Assembly (NCBI GenBank): GCA_030683815.1
Contig: JAUXPJ010000019.1
Location: forward strand, 1-64,000
Length of the DNA: 64,000 nucleotides
Direction of reading: 5' to 3'
DNA from: Flavobacteriaceae bacterium
GTDB lineage: Bacteria; Bacteroidota; Bacteroidia; Flavobacteriales; Flavobacteriaceae
Made by a program: the position numbers and the translations under genes. Positions 1 to 8,971 of the stretch are shown here, one piece after another. The notes under the pieces were generated by a model. That model saw only the letters and a program-made list of their open reading frames with translations. It made no database searches and was not told where the DNA came from. Position 1 is the stretch's first letter, and each line of letters begins with the position of its first letter.

Positions 1-1
1 G

Positions 2-139
2 TTGAGCAATTTAGATTCCAATGAAATCCTTATTGAAATGTCATTGCCAAACAGAGCCGGTATTTTAACTCCAATTGATGGCGTTGAAGATGGAGAACAG
101 ATTACCATGTTAGTGATGCCTGTAATGTTAAATCATTAA
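2..139 (+). CDS. dnaN: DNA polymerase III sliding clamp, C-terminal end (5' truncated by window)
   Basis: Only the last 45 codons are in the window; the open frame runs from base 2 to a TAA at 137-139. The peptide includes MSLPNRAGILTPIDG and ends EQITMLVMPVMLNH. This fits the conserved C-terminal strand of the beta clamp, where the family ends in a ML-MPV/MR-type motif. The clamp tethers DNA polymerase III to DNA in the cytoplasm. The call rests on a short tail, so it is good but not certain. A terminator follows 57 bases later. Confidence 0.72.
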   Translation: MSNLDSNEILIEMSLPNRAGILTPIDGVEDGEQITMLVMPVMLNH

Positions 140-195
140 TAACACTGAAAATAAACTATAATACAATTGGAATAATTTATATTAAGTAATGGTAT

Positions 196-222
196 AAAAT
201 CCGCTTTTTGCGGATTTTTTTT
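196..222 (+). terminator. Rho-independent terminator after dnaN
   Basis: AAAATCCGC at 196-204 pairs with GCGGATTTT at 210-218 around a TTTTT loop, followed by a T run. It separates the clamp gene from the next gene. Confidence 0.85.
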
Positions 223-234
223 TATATTCACTTC

Positions 235-816
235 ATGAATTTTTTAGCACATTTATATCTCTCTGGAAACAATCCCAATTTAATAGTGGGTAATTTTATG
301 GCAGATGCTGTCAAAGGAAATTCCTACTTAAAGTTTGAAGACGAAATTCAACAGGGTATTTTATTGCACAGAGAAATAGATACATTTACAGATCAACATC
401 CCATTGTAAAACAAAGTAAAAGAAGATTAAATAAACGATACAATCACTTTGGTGGAATCATTATCGATATATTTTACGATCATTTCTTAGCCAAAAATTG
501 GACTCAATTCTCCAATATTCCGCTTGAGCTTTACGTTTCAGAAGTATATAAAATTTTACAGAAATCGGCTAAAATATATCCATCCAACGTAAATCGATTG
601 CTTTATTTTATGGTTTATGAAAATTGGTTGCTGAGTTATCAACACACCGATGAAATTAAAAAAGTATTGACAAGGATGAGTTACAGAACTAAACATCAAT
701 CCTATATGGAATTAGCTATCGAAGATCTTTTACTTCATTATGGCGATTTTGAAAAAGATTTTATGCTGTTTTTTAAGGAAATGATTTTATTTGCCCAATC
801 AAAAATTAAAACATAA
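235..816 (+). CDS. Acyl carrier protein phosphodiesterase-like protein (AcpH/DUF479)
   Basis: A 193-residue protein of the AcpH/DUF479 family, whose E. coli member removes the 4'-phosphopantetheine arm from holo-ACP. The start is taken at the ATG of MNFLAHLYLSGNN, the typical family N-terminus. An in-frame ATG nine codons upstream (208) lies inside the terminator T run and is unlikely. Visible family features are NFMADAVKG near residues 29-37, an HREIDTFTDQHP segment with the His/Asp residues expected for a metal site, and FYDHFLAKNW. It lies four bases upstream of the gamma-glutamyltransferase gene, so the two are probably co-transcribed. ACP hydrolysis is inferred from the family. Confidence 0.85.
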   Translation: MNFLAHLYLSGNNPNLIVGNFMADAVKGNSYLKFEDEIQQGILLHREIDTFTDQHPIVKQSKRRLNKRYNHFGGIIIDIFYDHFLAKNWTQFSNIPLELYVSEVYKILQKSAKIYPSNVNRLLYFMVYENWLLSYQHTDEIKKVLTRMSYRTKHQSYMELAIEDLLLHYGDFEKDFMLFFKEMILFAQSKIKT

Positions 817-819
817 TTC

Positions 820-2511
820 ATGCAAAAAATTACATTTTTATTGATAACTCTTTTGATGATGAGTTGTCAAACTCAAAAAATTAACAAAAAAACGCCACAA
901 GGATTCATAGCCGATAAAGCGATGGTGGTCTCGGCTCGTCAGGAAGCTTCAAAAATTGGTGTAGAAATCATGAAGCATGGCGGTAATGCTTTTGATGCGA
1001 TGATTGCTACCGATTTAGCGCTGGCTGTTGCTTATCCTTTTGCCGGAAATATTGGCGGTGGCGGATTTATGGTTTACAGAACCGCTAACGGAGAAGTTGG
1101 CGCGCTGGATTACAGAGAGAAAGCTCCGATGGCCGCTTTTAAAGAAATGTATTTGGACAGTGAAGGCAATATTATTCAGGATAAAAGTACTCTAGGCGCT
1201 TTATCTGTTGGCGTTCCCGGAACCATTGCCGGTTTATTTGCCGTTCATCAAAAATTTGGTTCCTTGCCATTTCATCAACTTATTCAACCGGCCATTGATT
1301 TGGCTAAAAAAGGTGTTGTCGTAACTGAAAATCAAGCTGTAAGTTTCCGAAACGCCATGGCAGATTTTGAAAAAGCCAATCAGAAAACAATTGAGTTAGA
1401 TCGTTTATGGAACGTTGGCGATACTATTAAATACCCAAAGCTTGCCGCGACTTTAGAACGCATTCGCGATAATGGTAGGGATGAATTTTATAAAGGAAAA
1501 ACTGCTGATATTTTAGTGGATTATCTCAACAATTTAGGCGGAATTATCACCAAAGAAGATTTAGCCCAATATGAAGCCAAATGGAGAAAACCCATCGTTT
1601 TTGATTATAAAAATCATAAAATAATATCCATGACACTTCCTTCCAGCGGCGGAATCTGTTTGGCACAAATATTAAAATCTGTTGAACCTTTTGATTTAAA
1701 CAAATTAGGCCATAATTCTACTGAATATATTCAATTACTGACCGAAGCTGAACGAAGAGCTTACGCTGACAGAGCTTATTTTTTAGGTGATATGGATTTT
1801 GTGGATGTTCCTATCAATAAATTATTAGATGATCATTATATTAAAAATCGCATGAGTGATTTCAGTTGGGAAAAAGCGACCAAATCATCCGACGTTTCGC
1901 ATGGCAACATCGACCTGATTGAAAGTGATGAAACCACCCACTACTCTATTGTTGATGCTTTTGGCAATGCAATTGCTGTTACCACAACTTTAAATGGCGC
2001 TTATGGCTCTAAAGTTTATGTAGAAGAAGGCGGATTTTTCCTGAATAATGAAATGGATGATTTTAGTGTAAAACCGGGCGTTGCCAATATGTTTGGATTG
2101 GTTGGTGCTGAAGCCAATTCAATTGCCCCCGAAAAGCGAATGTTAAGCTCAATGACTCCGACCATTGTTGAAAAAAACGGAAAATTACTGATGGTTCTCG
2201 GTTCTCCCGGTGGCTCTACTATTATTACATCGGTTTTACAAAATATTTTAAATGTGGTCGATTTTAAAATGAACATGCAAGAAAGTGTTTCAAAACCAAG
2301 ATTTCACCATCAATGGTTACCCGATCATATCAAAATGGAACCTAACGGATTTAATCATCAAATTAAAATATCTTTGCAACAAAAAGGATATTTACTCGAT
2401 GAATCCGCCAATATTATTATAGGTAAAGTAGATGCTATTTTAGTGCTTAAAAACGGAAAACTGGAAGCAGGAGCAGACCCAAGAGGGGATGATAAAGCCG
2501 CGGGATTCTAA
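820..2511 (+). CDS. ggt: Gamma-glutamyltransferase, lipoprotein form
   Basis: Gamma-glutamyltransferase/glutathione hydrolase of 563 residues. It cleaves and transfers the gamma-glutamyl group of glutathione and related peptides in the periplasm. The N-terminus is a lipoprotein signal with lipobox LMMSC (Cys at about residue 16), so the enzyme is probably membrane tethered. The precursor normally self-cleaves before a Thr, and the segment DETTHYSIVDAFGNAIAVT contains this catalytic Thr (T373). The downstream GSPGGSTI glycine loop of the small subunit is also present. The length matches the family. It probably shares a transcript with the AcpH-like gene four bases upstream. Confidence 0.93.
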   Translation: MQKITFLLITLLMMSCQTQKINKKTPQGFIADKAMVVSARQEASKIGVEIMKHGGNAFDAMIATDLALAVAYPFAGNIGGGGFMVYRTANGEVGALDYREKAPMAAFKEMYLDSEGNIIQDKSTLGALSVGVPGTIAGLFAVHQKFGSLPFHQLIQPAIDLAKKGVVVTENQAVSFRNAMADFEKANQKTIELDRLWNVGDTIKYPKLAATLERIRDNGRDEFYKGKTADILVDYLNNLGGIITKEDLAQYEAKWRKPIVFDYKNHKIISMTLPSSGGICLAQILKSVEPFDLNKLGHNSTEYIQLLTEAERRAYADRAYFLGDMDFVDVPINKLLDDHYIKNRMSDFSWEKATKSSDVSHGNIDLIESDETTHYSIVDAFGNAIAVTTTLNGAYGSKVYVEEGGFFLNNEMDDFSVKPGVANMFGLVGAEANSIAPEKRMLSSMTPTIVEKNGKLLMVLGSPGGSTIITSVLQNILNVVDFKMNMQESVSKPRFHHQWLPDHIKMEPNGFNHQIKISLQQKGYLLDESANIIIGKVDAILVLKNGKLEAGADPRGDDKAAGF

Positions 2512-2558
2512 TTGTTAGTTAAAATGTTTGTAATGATTGTAATCTTTGTAATTTTATA

Positions 2559-2607
2559 TAACTTTTAAACTTTTAACATTTAAACTTTAAACTTTAAACT
2601 TTAAACT
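2559..2607. repeat. Heptanucleotide tandem repeat (TAAACTT)
   Basis: About seven imperfect copies of TAAACTT/TAACATT lie between ggt and the next gene. A similar 7-bp array lies at 29860-29936. Confidence 0.8.
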
Positions 2608-2616
2608 GCAATTTTC

Positions 2617-3795
2617 TTGAATCAATCAATTTTAACAAAAGAAGTGCAAGATTTTATCAATGCACATTTAAAGTCTGATATTTCCAAATTAGCTTTTAAA
2701 GGAAGTCCGTTTAACGGTATTTCTATTCAGGAATTGATGCATCAAATTATTTCTAAAAATAAATGCCAGGAAAAGCTTCCTGCATGGTTTGCTGCACCTT
2801 ATATATATTATCCGCCAAAACTGAATATTGAACAAACTTCATCCGAAAAAACTGCTCAATACAAATCATCCTTAATAAGTGGCAATTCTATTGTTGATTT
2901 AACGGGCGGTTTAGGGGTAGATTGTTTTTACTTTTCTAAAGTGTTTAAAAAAGTCACCCATTGCGAAATTGATCAAGAACTATCTGAAATTGCCGCTTAT
3001 AACTTTAAACAACTCAATGCCGCTCCTATTAATTGTATTAACAATGACGGAATTTCATATCTCACTGATTCAAATGAAATTTTTGATTGGATTTATATTG
3101 ATCCTTCTCGCAGAGATGAATTAAAAGGAAAAGTTTTTCGATTGGCTGATTGTTTACCTAATGTTCCAATGCATTTAGAGTTACTTTTTAAACATACTGA
3201 TGCTGTTCTGGTTAAAGTCTCTCCTTTTTTGGATTTAACTGTTGGAATTGAAGAATTACAATTTGTAAAAGAAGTTCATATTGTAGCAATCAATAATGAA
3301 GTGAAAGAATTGCTCTTTATTCTGAAGAAAAATTATAATGATGCAATTGTTATTAAAACTATTAATTATATAGGATCTTCTTTTCACACTTTTGATTTTG
3401 AATTTAATAACGAAAAAAGTATTGTTCAGTATTCTGTTCCTTTTAACTATTTATATGAACCCAACAAAGCAATATTCAAATCTGGAGCCTTTAACTTGAT
3501 TGCAGAAAAATTCAATCTTTTTAAAATAGCGGCTAATTCACATTTATATACTTCAGATGAATTAATTGATTTTCCAGGCACTTGTTATAAGATTTTAGAT
3601 CAACTTCCTTATAACTCAAAAAAATTGAAAGCCATTTTACCCGATTTAAAAGCAAATATTAAGATACGAAACTTCCCAGATTCGATTTCTTCCATTAAAA
3701 AAAAGCTAAAAATAAAGGACGGTGGAGCTTATTATGTGTTTTTCACTACTAATTACGAGGAAAAACCAATCATTTTAGTGACTAAAAAAGTTTAA
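2617..3795 (+). CDS. Class I SAM-dependent methyltransferase (THUMP-like family)
   Basis: A 392-residue methyltransferase with an N-terminal region of about 85 residues before the Rossmann core. SAM-binding motif I is visible as VDLTGGLGVDCFYFS (about residues 93-107), followed by an acidic residue in THCEIDQE. The catalytic-loop equivalent is WIYIDPSRRDE. The fold resembles RNA-modifying methyltransferases annotated with a THUMP-like C-terminal domain in Flavobacteriia. The substrate is not known. The start is TTG at 2617; no ATG gives the typical NTKEVQDFI-like N-terminus, so the TTG is accepted with some reserve. Confidence 0.75.
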   Translation: MNQSILTKEVQDFINAHLKSDISKLAFKGSPFNGISIQELMHQIISKNKCQEKLPAWFAAPYIYYPPKLNIEQTSSEKTAQYKSSLISGNSIVDLTGGLGVDCFYFSKVFKKVTHCEIDQELSEIAAYNFKQLNAAPINCINNDGISYLTDSNEIFDWIYIDPSRRDELKGKVFRLADCLPNVPMHLELLFKHTDAVLVKVSPFLDLTVGIEELQFVKEVHIVAINNEVKELLFILKKNYNDAIVIKTINYIGSSFHTFDFEFNNEKSIVQYSVPFNYLYEPNKAIFKSGAFNLIAEKFNLFKIAANSHLYTSDELIDFPGTCYKILDQLPYNSKKLKAILPDLKANIKIRNFPDSISSIKKKLKIKDGGAYYVFFTTNYEEKPIILVTKKV

Positions 3796-4023
3796 TTTGA
3801 AAAAAAATATCTTAAAAAACATACTATTTTGCAATAAATACACTGAAAACACCTTATATTGCAAGAAATATATGTTATATTTTTTCTTGTAAATTAAAAA
3901 ATATCCTTTTAAATTTACTGCAAATATGAAATTTAAGATATATATTTACCATAAATGAAGGTAAGATCAGTAACTTAATGAAACCAGTTGACCTGATGCT
4001 CTTTTTTTAGAAAACATAATTTT

Positions 4024-4031
4024 TAACTTTG
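4024..4031 (+). promoter_or_regulatory. Bacteroidota-type -7 element
   Basis: TAACTTTG matches the TAnnTTTG -7 consensus and lies 27 bases before the start of the small peptide gene at 4059. No convincing -33 TTG is seen. The rest of the 263-base gap before it shows no gene. Confidence 0.55.
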
Positions 4032-4058
4032 ACCCACTAACCTTTAAAAATAAAAATT

Positions 4059-4220
4059 ATGAAAACTATTAAACTAGCCTTGGGATTATTTATATTTGCT
4101 GCAGTTTTGTTTACAGTTACTTCTTTTGCCGCTTTAAATAACAATGATGAGCAAAACAATGCCCCGATCCAAAAGCAAGCTATCGAGAAAGCAAGGTACC
4201 AAATCCCTACTAACGGGTAG
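4059..4220 (+). CDS. Small secreted peptide, 53 residues
   Basis: The frame encodes 53 residues: an almost perfect signal peptide (MKTIKLALGLFIFAAVLF, then TVTSFA and a cleavage site), followed by a short hydrophilic tail ending YQIPTNG. A TAnnTTTG promoter element lies just upstream, and the coding sequence begins after an AT-rich leader as is usual in this phylum. Its last 77 bases overlap the next gene in another frame. The mature peptide would be only about 28 residues. The function is unknown; the clean signal peptide and promoter are the reasons for calling it real. Confidence 0.62.
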   Translation: MKTIKLALGLFIFAAVLFTVTSFAALNNNDEQNNAPIQKQAIEKARYQIPTNG

Positions 4221-4686
4221 TATAATACTTGTAATTATAATCTTATCACCGTATTTGTTGTACGTATATCAGTATTTACCGGATGCTACAATATGGGAAA
4301 CTCCACTCTTTACTATAAAGAGTGGTACTTTTTATAGTATGGTATTTTATGGGCATGCCTTCTTTTCTAAATTAGTTCCTTTAATTCTTTTAATTATCTG
4401 GTTTATAGACAGCAAAAGCTGGTGGTTCCATGCCATTGCGGTACCCATCTCCACTTATATATTTCAGTTGGTAAGTGTCATTAATGATCAAGCACAATAT
4501 TTTGATCAGGTAGAATTTGCCTATTCTATACCGGTAACTGCCGTGGTTTTAACCATACTTTACCTAATTCGTTCTAAAATGGGTGTTTATGTTTCTGCAT
4601 TGCATCTTCAGGAAGAGATAAAACTCAAAGAAGAAGAACTTGAGCGCAAACAAAAGAATTTTCAAGAATATTTAAAATATAAGTAA
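4144..4686 (+). CDS. Hypothetical membrane protein with C-terminal coiled coil
   Basis: A protein of up to 180 residues with a Lys/Arg-rich N-terminus, four predicted membrane spans (about residues 22-44, 63-86, 92-112 and 126-142), and a charged, probably coiled-coil tail (LQEEIKLKEEELERKQKNFQEY). It has no recognised domain; similar four-span proteins occur in Flavobacteriia, but no function is known. Several Met codons (4144, 4147, 4159) are possible starts. The first two overlap the upstream peptide gene, which suggests translational coupling. The stop codon lies at the edge of the MITE-like insertion: the T comes from the target duplication and the AA from the element. Confidence 0.6.
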   Translation: MMSKTMPRSKSKLSRKQGTKSLLTGSIILVIIILSPYLLYVYQYLPDATIWETPLFTIKSGTFYSMVFYGHAFFSKLVPLILLIIWFIDSKSWWFHAIAVPISTYIFQLVSVINDQAQYFDQVEFAYSIPVTAVVLTILYLIRSKMGVYVSALHLQEEIKLKEEELERKQKNFQEYLKYK

Positions 4687-4854
4687 CCCGTTGGGTACAA
4701 TTAATTTTTGACGATAATTTTTCGTCAGTTCGAGTGATTTTCGACAGAAAATCGTATCGGGGACAGAAGAATTATTGTTAAAAACGATTCTCGATACATT
4801 CCGATAAATCGGAACACCCGAACGGACGTTTTTAATAATTGCACCCAACGGGTT
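4685..4854. mobile_element. MITE-like element with terminal inverted repeats and target duplication
   Basis: A 170-bp non-coding element. The left end AACCCGTTGGGT(A)CAATTA and the right end are inverted repeats of about 19 bp with one mismatch. Inside is a second inverted pair, CGTCAGTTCGAGTG (4723-4736) against CACCCGAACGGACG (4815-4828), and the palindrome TTCCGATAAATCGGAA (4799-4814). ATAAGT flanks it on both sides (4679-4684 and 4855-4860), as expected for a target-site duplication. No transposase is encoded, so it would have been moved in trans. A partial end copy lies at 27759 and a diverged relative at 62957. Confidence 0.78.
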
Positions 4855-4860
4855 ATAAGT

Positions 4861-5138
4861 AATTTATTTTATCCCATCCTAAATCCTTCCCTTCGGGAAG
4901 GCCTTTTTGTTAAAGGCAGTAAGCAATAAATTTAAAGTTTTCTCAATACTCTTTACTCTTTAACTCATTTTTAATCTGCATGAGCAAAGCCAAAGGGTCA
5001 ATCATTCAATTTTCAATCTTTCAATCTATTTTTCATTTTGTCATGCTGAATTCCGATGTGCCGGAAGAAATATCTCTCTACTTTCTTTAGGCAACAGGCA
5101 CAAGAGAAGATAGATAAGTTTAAGGTTTTTCAAATACC
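4861..5138. other. Intergenic remainder with REP-like fragments, no gene
   Basis: There is no open frame of note. It contains a short AAATCCTTCCCTTCGGGAAGG hairpin-like stretch near 4880-4901 and a GTCATGCTGAATTCCG-type segment near 5040, which resembles fragments of dispersed repeats common in these genomes. Confidence 0.4.
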
Positions 5139-5176
5139 AAGAGGTCGTCTAAAAATTACTTTTTAGACGACCTCTT
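5139..5176 (-). terminator. Strong hairpin ending the maltodextrin catabolic operon
   Basis: A perfect 17-bp stem: AAGAGGTCGTCTAAAAA (5139-5155) pairs with its complement at 5160-5176 around a TTAC loop. It lies 25 bases past the stop of the leftward amylase gene. The A/T-rich base of the stem may allow action in both directions. Confidence 0.8.
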
Positions 5177-5200
5177 GCTTTTCGCCAATTCCTATTAGCT

Positions 5201-6532
5201 TTATTTAACCAAAATTTTATACTCCCAAGGTTTTAATCTGATGGACAAAGTCTTACTTAAATTTTCATCTTTGGCTGTAAAATAGTTTTTAAAATTGCCT
5301 TCAGCATCTACTAAAACATCCATTTCCTGAGCTGTAAAATTACCGATAAATATCAGTTTGTCGCCTTCTTTTTCACGGGAAAATGCTAAGATATTTTCGT
5401 TATGATTGGTTTTGATACGTGTATAATCAGCCGGATTTTTACCGGTATGTAATGCTTTGGTACTTTTCTTCAACGTATTTAATTGTTTGTATACATCGTA
5501 GAATTTCCCTTTTTCCTTTATAATGGTGTCTTTTTCAAAGAAGCGCAATCTTTTATCCATATCATATTCTTCGCCGTTATAAATCAAAGGCATTCCGGGA
5601 ACGGTATATGACAGTGCCATAAATAATTCTACAGATTCTCCCATACGCTCTTTAACCGTTCCGTTCCAAGAATTTTCATCATGGTTAGAAACAAAGTGCA
5701 TCATGATATCATCTTTTTCCAGAGCGGTATCCATTTTATCCATATAAGCGTCAAATTCTGTTACTTTTTTCTTTCCTTGTGCTAACTGATTAAAAATATG
5801 ATGTCCTTCCCAAGCATATTGCATGTGAAATGCTTTTTTCAATAATTCCGGTTTTTCAGCTTCGGCCAACATCAATAAAGGTTTTGTTTTTTGCAATTCT
5901 GCGGATGCTTTTTCCCAAAAATCGGTTGGCACTTCAGCGGCAACATCGCATCTGAATCCGTCAACATTCAATTCAGTAACCCAGTATTTCATATCTTCAA
6001 TCATAGCAGTACGCAAACCTTCATTGGTAAAATCGAGTTCCGCTACATCAGTCCAATCAAAAGGAGCAATCATATTTCCTTTCTCATCTTTGGTATAATA
6101 TTCAGGGTGATTGGTAACCCAAGCATGATCCCAAGCAGTGTGGTTTGCTACCCAATCCAGAATAACGTACATGCCGTTTTCATGAGCGGTTTTTACCAAT
6201 GTTTTAAAATCTTCAACAGTTCCAAATTCATGATTGACACTTCTATAATCTTTAATAGAATAGTAACTTCCTAAACTTCCTTTTCTGTTTTTAATTCCGA
6301 TTTCGTGTATGGGCATCAGCCAAATAATATCTACACCCATTTCTTTTAATTTGGGGATGTCTTTAGTAAATGCATCGAAAGTTCCTTCCGGTGAATATTG
6401 ACGAATATTGGCTTCATAAATTACAGCTGATGCCATCATTTCATCAGTAACTACCGGAATATTTTGCGCCACTTCTTGTTTGCAAGCCATAAAAATGAGC
6501 GCCATGGTAAAAAAGAAAAATATTTTTTTCAT
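5201..6532 (-). CDS. GH13 alpha-amylase family lipoprotein
   Basis: A 443-residue GH13 enzyme with a lipoprotein signal (lipobox MACK, Cys at about residue 17). It would act on alpha-glucans or maltodextrins in the periplasm or at a membrane face. The four GH13 signature regions are visible: LDWVANH (region I), GFRCDVA with the nucleophile Asp (II), LMLAEAEKP with the acid/base Glu (III) and FVSNHDENSW with the transition-state Asp (IV). A short all-beta C-domain follows. It is the last gene of the leftward operon, 11 bases from the GH31 gene. Exact specificity (maltogenic, alpha-amylase or transglycosylase) cannot be read from sequence. Confidence 0.9.
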   Translation of the reverse strand: MKKIFFFFTMALIFMACKQEVAQNIPVVTDEMMASAVIYEANIRQYSPEGTFDAFTKDIPKLKEMGVDIIWLMPIHEIGIKNRKGSLGSYYSIKDYRSVNHEFGTVEDFKTLVKTAHENGMYVILDWVANHTAWDHAWVTNHPEYYTKDEKGNMIAPFDWTDVAELDFTNEGLRTAMIEDMKYWVTELNVDGFRCDVAAEVPTDFWEKASAELQKTKPLLMLAEAEKPELLKKAFHMQYAWEGHHIFNQLAQGKKKVTEFDAYMDKMDTALEKDDIMMHFVSNHDENSWNGTVKERMGESVELFMALSYTVPGMPLIYNGEEYDMDKRLRFFEKDTIIKEKGKFYDVYKQLNTLKKSTKALHTGKNPADYTRIKTNHNENILAFSREKEGDKLIFIGNFTAQEMDVLVDAEGNFKNYFTAKDENLSKTLSIRLKPWEYKILVK

Positions 6533-6543
6533 ATGTAAGTTAT

Positions 6544-8961
6544 TTAGTTGATTAATTTTATTTTTATGGGTTTTGATTGATTGGTTGATAAAGAAACTTT
6601 AACTGTCAGTTCTTTTGTTTGTTCATTCCACTCAAAAGACATACGCTTTTTATCGATATATACCCGTTTTGGTTTAGCGTTTAATTGGTGGAGTTTTACT
6701 GTTATTAATTTTGCTTCTGAATTAAAATCAGCACCTTGTTTTTGATGAATCGAAAGTTCCAGCTTCTTTTTATCGACTGAACTTTCAAAAGAAATAAGTT
6801 CATATTGACCTTTTTCAAAAGCCTTGGGTGTTTTCCCATCATCGTTGTACAAATGACCTTTACTTTTCTTTACACTTTCGTCAACATAAAAATGTAAATC
6901 GAATTGATTCAGTGAGTAATCATCCGTAGTTTGAATTGTTTTTATCATCGGAATAAAAGAACCTCCACGCACAAATGTTGGAATGTAACCTTCTTTTACA
7001 TCCACTTTTTGTGTAGTTCCTGCCTCATATTTTTGTCCGGTATAAAAATCAAACCAACGGTGATTTTTAGGAAAATAGACTTCTATTTCCTTCATTCCGG
7101 GTTTTTTTATGGGAGTTACTAAAAAGGAATCACCCCATAAATAACTGTCGGAAGTTTCTAACAGCAGTTTATTTTCAGGTTCTTCAAAAAATAACGGACG
7201 CATCAATGGTTTTCCCGTTTGATTGTTTTCAAATGCCAAAGTGTAATTATAGGGCAGTAAACGATAACGCAATTCAATCGATTTTTTGGCCAATATTTTG
7301 GTTTTTTCATCGTGAAAAACCGGTTCGGGAGCGATATGTTCTTGTGCGTGTGGTCGGTAAATGGGCTGAAAGACACCGTATTGCAACCAGCGCGTATAAA
7401 GTTCTGCAACAAATTGTTCTCCACCCGCAAATCCGCCTAAATCAGAGTGCATAAACGCCAATCCTTGCATTCCCATTTGTAAGGCAATTTCGGGTTGTGG
7501 TTGCAGTCCGCCCCAACTTCTGCTGACATCTCCAGACCACGGAATCATTCCTAATCGCTGTGAGCCCGAATATCCGGAACGCATCAAAATAAAAGGGCGT
7601 TGGTCTGAGAAATCTTTTTGATATCCTTCTTGAATTAAGCGTGCCCAATCGTGTCCGTAAATATTGTGAACTTCATCGGCACTTCCGGTTTCATGTTGTA
7701 AATCGGATGGATGTACTTCAGGTTCGCCTAAATCGCCCCACCAACCGCTGACTCCTTTTTGGGTAAATTCTTTGTAGATGTTCCAAAACCATTCTTTTGC
7801 TTTTGGATTATAGATGTCTATAATTCCTGTATTTCCGAAATAAAAATCATAGCGATACGGATTTCCATTTTTATCTTTTCCCAAGTAATTATTGCCGGCG
7901 GCTTCCTCCCACTTTTTAGAAGTCGTTAAAATAAACGGTTCTGAAACCAAAATGGTTTTTACCCCTTTCAGTTTAAAATCTGACATCATTTTTTCGGGAG
8001 TGGGAAAGGAATCTTTCAGAAATTCAAAATTTCCCATATGTCCTTTGATATCTTTACCAAACCAATAAATATCAATAATTACAGCATCTAACGGAATGTT
8101 GTCATCTTTGAATTTCTGCACCGTTTCACGTGTTTCTTTTTCGCTGTGATAGCCAAAACGACTGGAAAAATTACCCAACGCCCATCGAGGCAAGATCGGT
8201 TGTTTTCCTGTTAAATTAGTATATTGATCGATTAAATCATACCAATCATTGCCGGCAATTACCTGATAGGTCTTTCTTCCACTAATCGATTCATAACCTA
8301 AGGTATTGTCTTTCTGACTGTCTAAATCTAAAAATCCAATGGGTGCATTGTCAAAATGGACAGCATAAATTTTAGATGATAATACCAATGGCATCGTATA
8401 ATTCATCAATTCAGAGCGGGTTTCATAACCGTAATGCGCTCTATTGTACAGCTGTAACTTATTTCCTCTGCGGTTCATTCCCAAAACTCTGGCGCCTCCA
8501 CCGTATAAAATTTCTTCACTGTCCAAGTTAAACTCCATTTGAAAGGAATTTTCATTTTTTTGATAGCCGATTTTTTCAGAAATCAACTCATTATCTTTAA
8601 AATAATAAGCAATTTTGAAAGGTGATTTTTCAATTTTTACTGAAATACCTGATGAAATAAACTCCAATTTTACAGGATTATCTTTAAGCATAAATTCACT
8701 TTTCTCCGGAATTAAAACCACTGCATGCGAATTTGAATTGAATTGTTCACCGTTTGGGATGAAGGAAGTTTCAATAATTTTAGTGCTGTATGGTTTTAAA
8801 AGATAGGTTCCATCGCTCGTAAAGACTTCTAACTGTTGTTGATTAAGATTAAATCCTTTATAAATTCTTTGAGGATTTTGAGCAAAAATAATCAGTGTTA
8901 ATGAAAATAAAACGAGTGTTAAATAGTTCTTTAAACGGATATTATTTTGAAGTAGTTGCAT
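6544..8961 (-). CDS. GH31 alpha-glucosidase
   Basis: An 805-residue glycoside hydrolase family 31 enzyme with an N-terminal signal peptide (hydrophobic stretch ending IIFAQ), probably periplasmic. It is expected to release glucose from the non-reducing ends of maltodextrins and branched limit dextrins. The catalytic nucleophile lies in GWWGDLGEPE, the GH31 region A motif, and the acid/base Asp in the WSGDVSRSW segment. An N-terminal beta-sandwich (about residues 30-220) precedes the barrel. It is packed between two GH13 genes with 10-11 base gaps. Alpha-xylosidase and other GH31 activities are possible, but the locus argues for alpha-glucosidase. Confidence 0.9.
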   Translation of the reverse strand: MQLLQNNIRLKNYLTLVLFSLTLIIFAQNPQRIYKGFNLNQQQLEVFTSDGTYLLKPYSTKIIETSFIPNGEQFNSNSHAVVLIPEKSEFMLKDNPVKLEFISSGISVKIEKSPFKIAYYFKDNELISEKIGYQKNENSFQMEFNLDSEEILYGGGARVLGMNRRGNKLQLYNRAHYGYETRSELMNYTMPLVLSSKIYAVHFDNAPIGFLDLDSQKDNTLGYESISGRKTYQVIAGNDWYDLIDQYTNLTGKQPILPRWALGNFSSRFGYHSEKETRETVQKFKDDNIPLDAVIIDIYWFGKDIKGHMGNFEFLKDSFPTPEKMMSDFKLKGVKTILVSEPFILTTSKKWEEAAGNNYLGKDKNGNPYRYDFYFGNTGIIDIYNPKAKEWFWNIYKEFTQKGVSGWWGDLGEPEVHPSDLQHETGSADEVHNIYGHDWARLIQEGYQKDFSDQRPFILMRSGYSGSQRLGMIPWSGDVSRSWGGLQPQPEIALQMGMQGLAFMHSDLGGFAGGEQFVAELYTRWLQYGVFQPIYRPHAQEHIAPEPVFHDEKTKILAKKSIELRYRLLPYNYTLAFENNQTGKPLMRPLFFEEPENKLLLETSDSYLWGDSFLVTPIKKPGMKEIEVYFPKNHRWFDFYTGQKYEAGTTQKVDVKEGYIPTFVRGGSFIPMIKTIQTTDDYSLNQFDLHFYVDESVKKSKGHLYNDDGKTPKAFEKGQYELISFESSVDKKKLELSIHQKQGADFNSEAKLITVKLHQLNAKPKRVYIDKKRMSFEWNEQTKELTVKVSLSTNQSKPIKIKLIN

Positions 8962-8971
8962 ATTTATTTCA

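Noticed and set aside
2016-2276. Reverse-strand open frames inside ggt, the GH genes, gyrA and the molybdoenzyme gene
   Set aside because: They lie fully inside strong genes, show no family features, and reflect codon use of the real strand.
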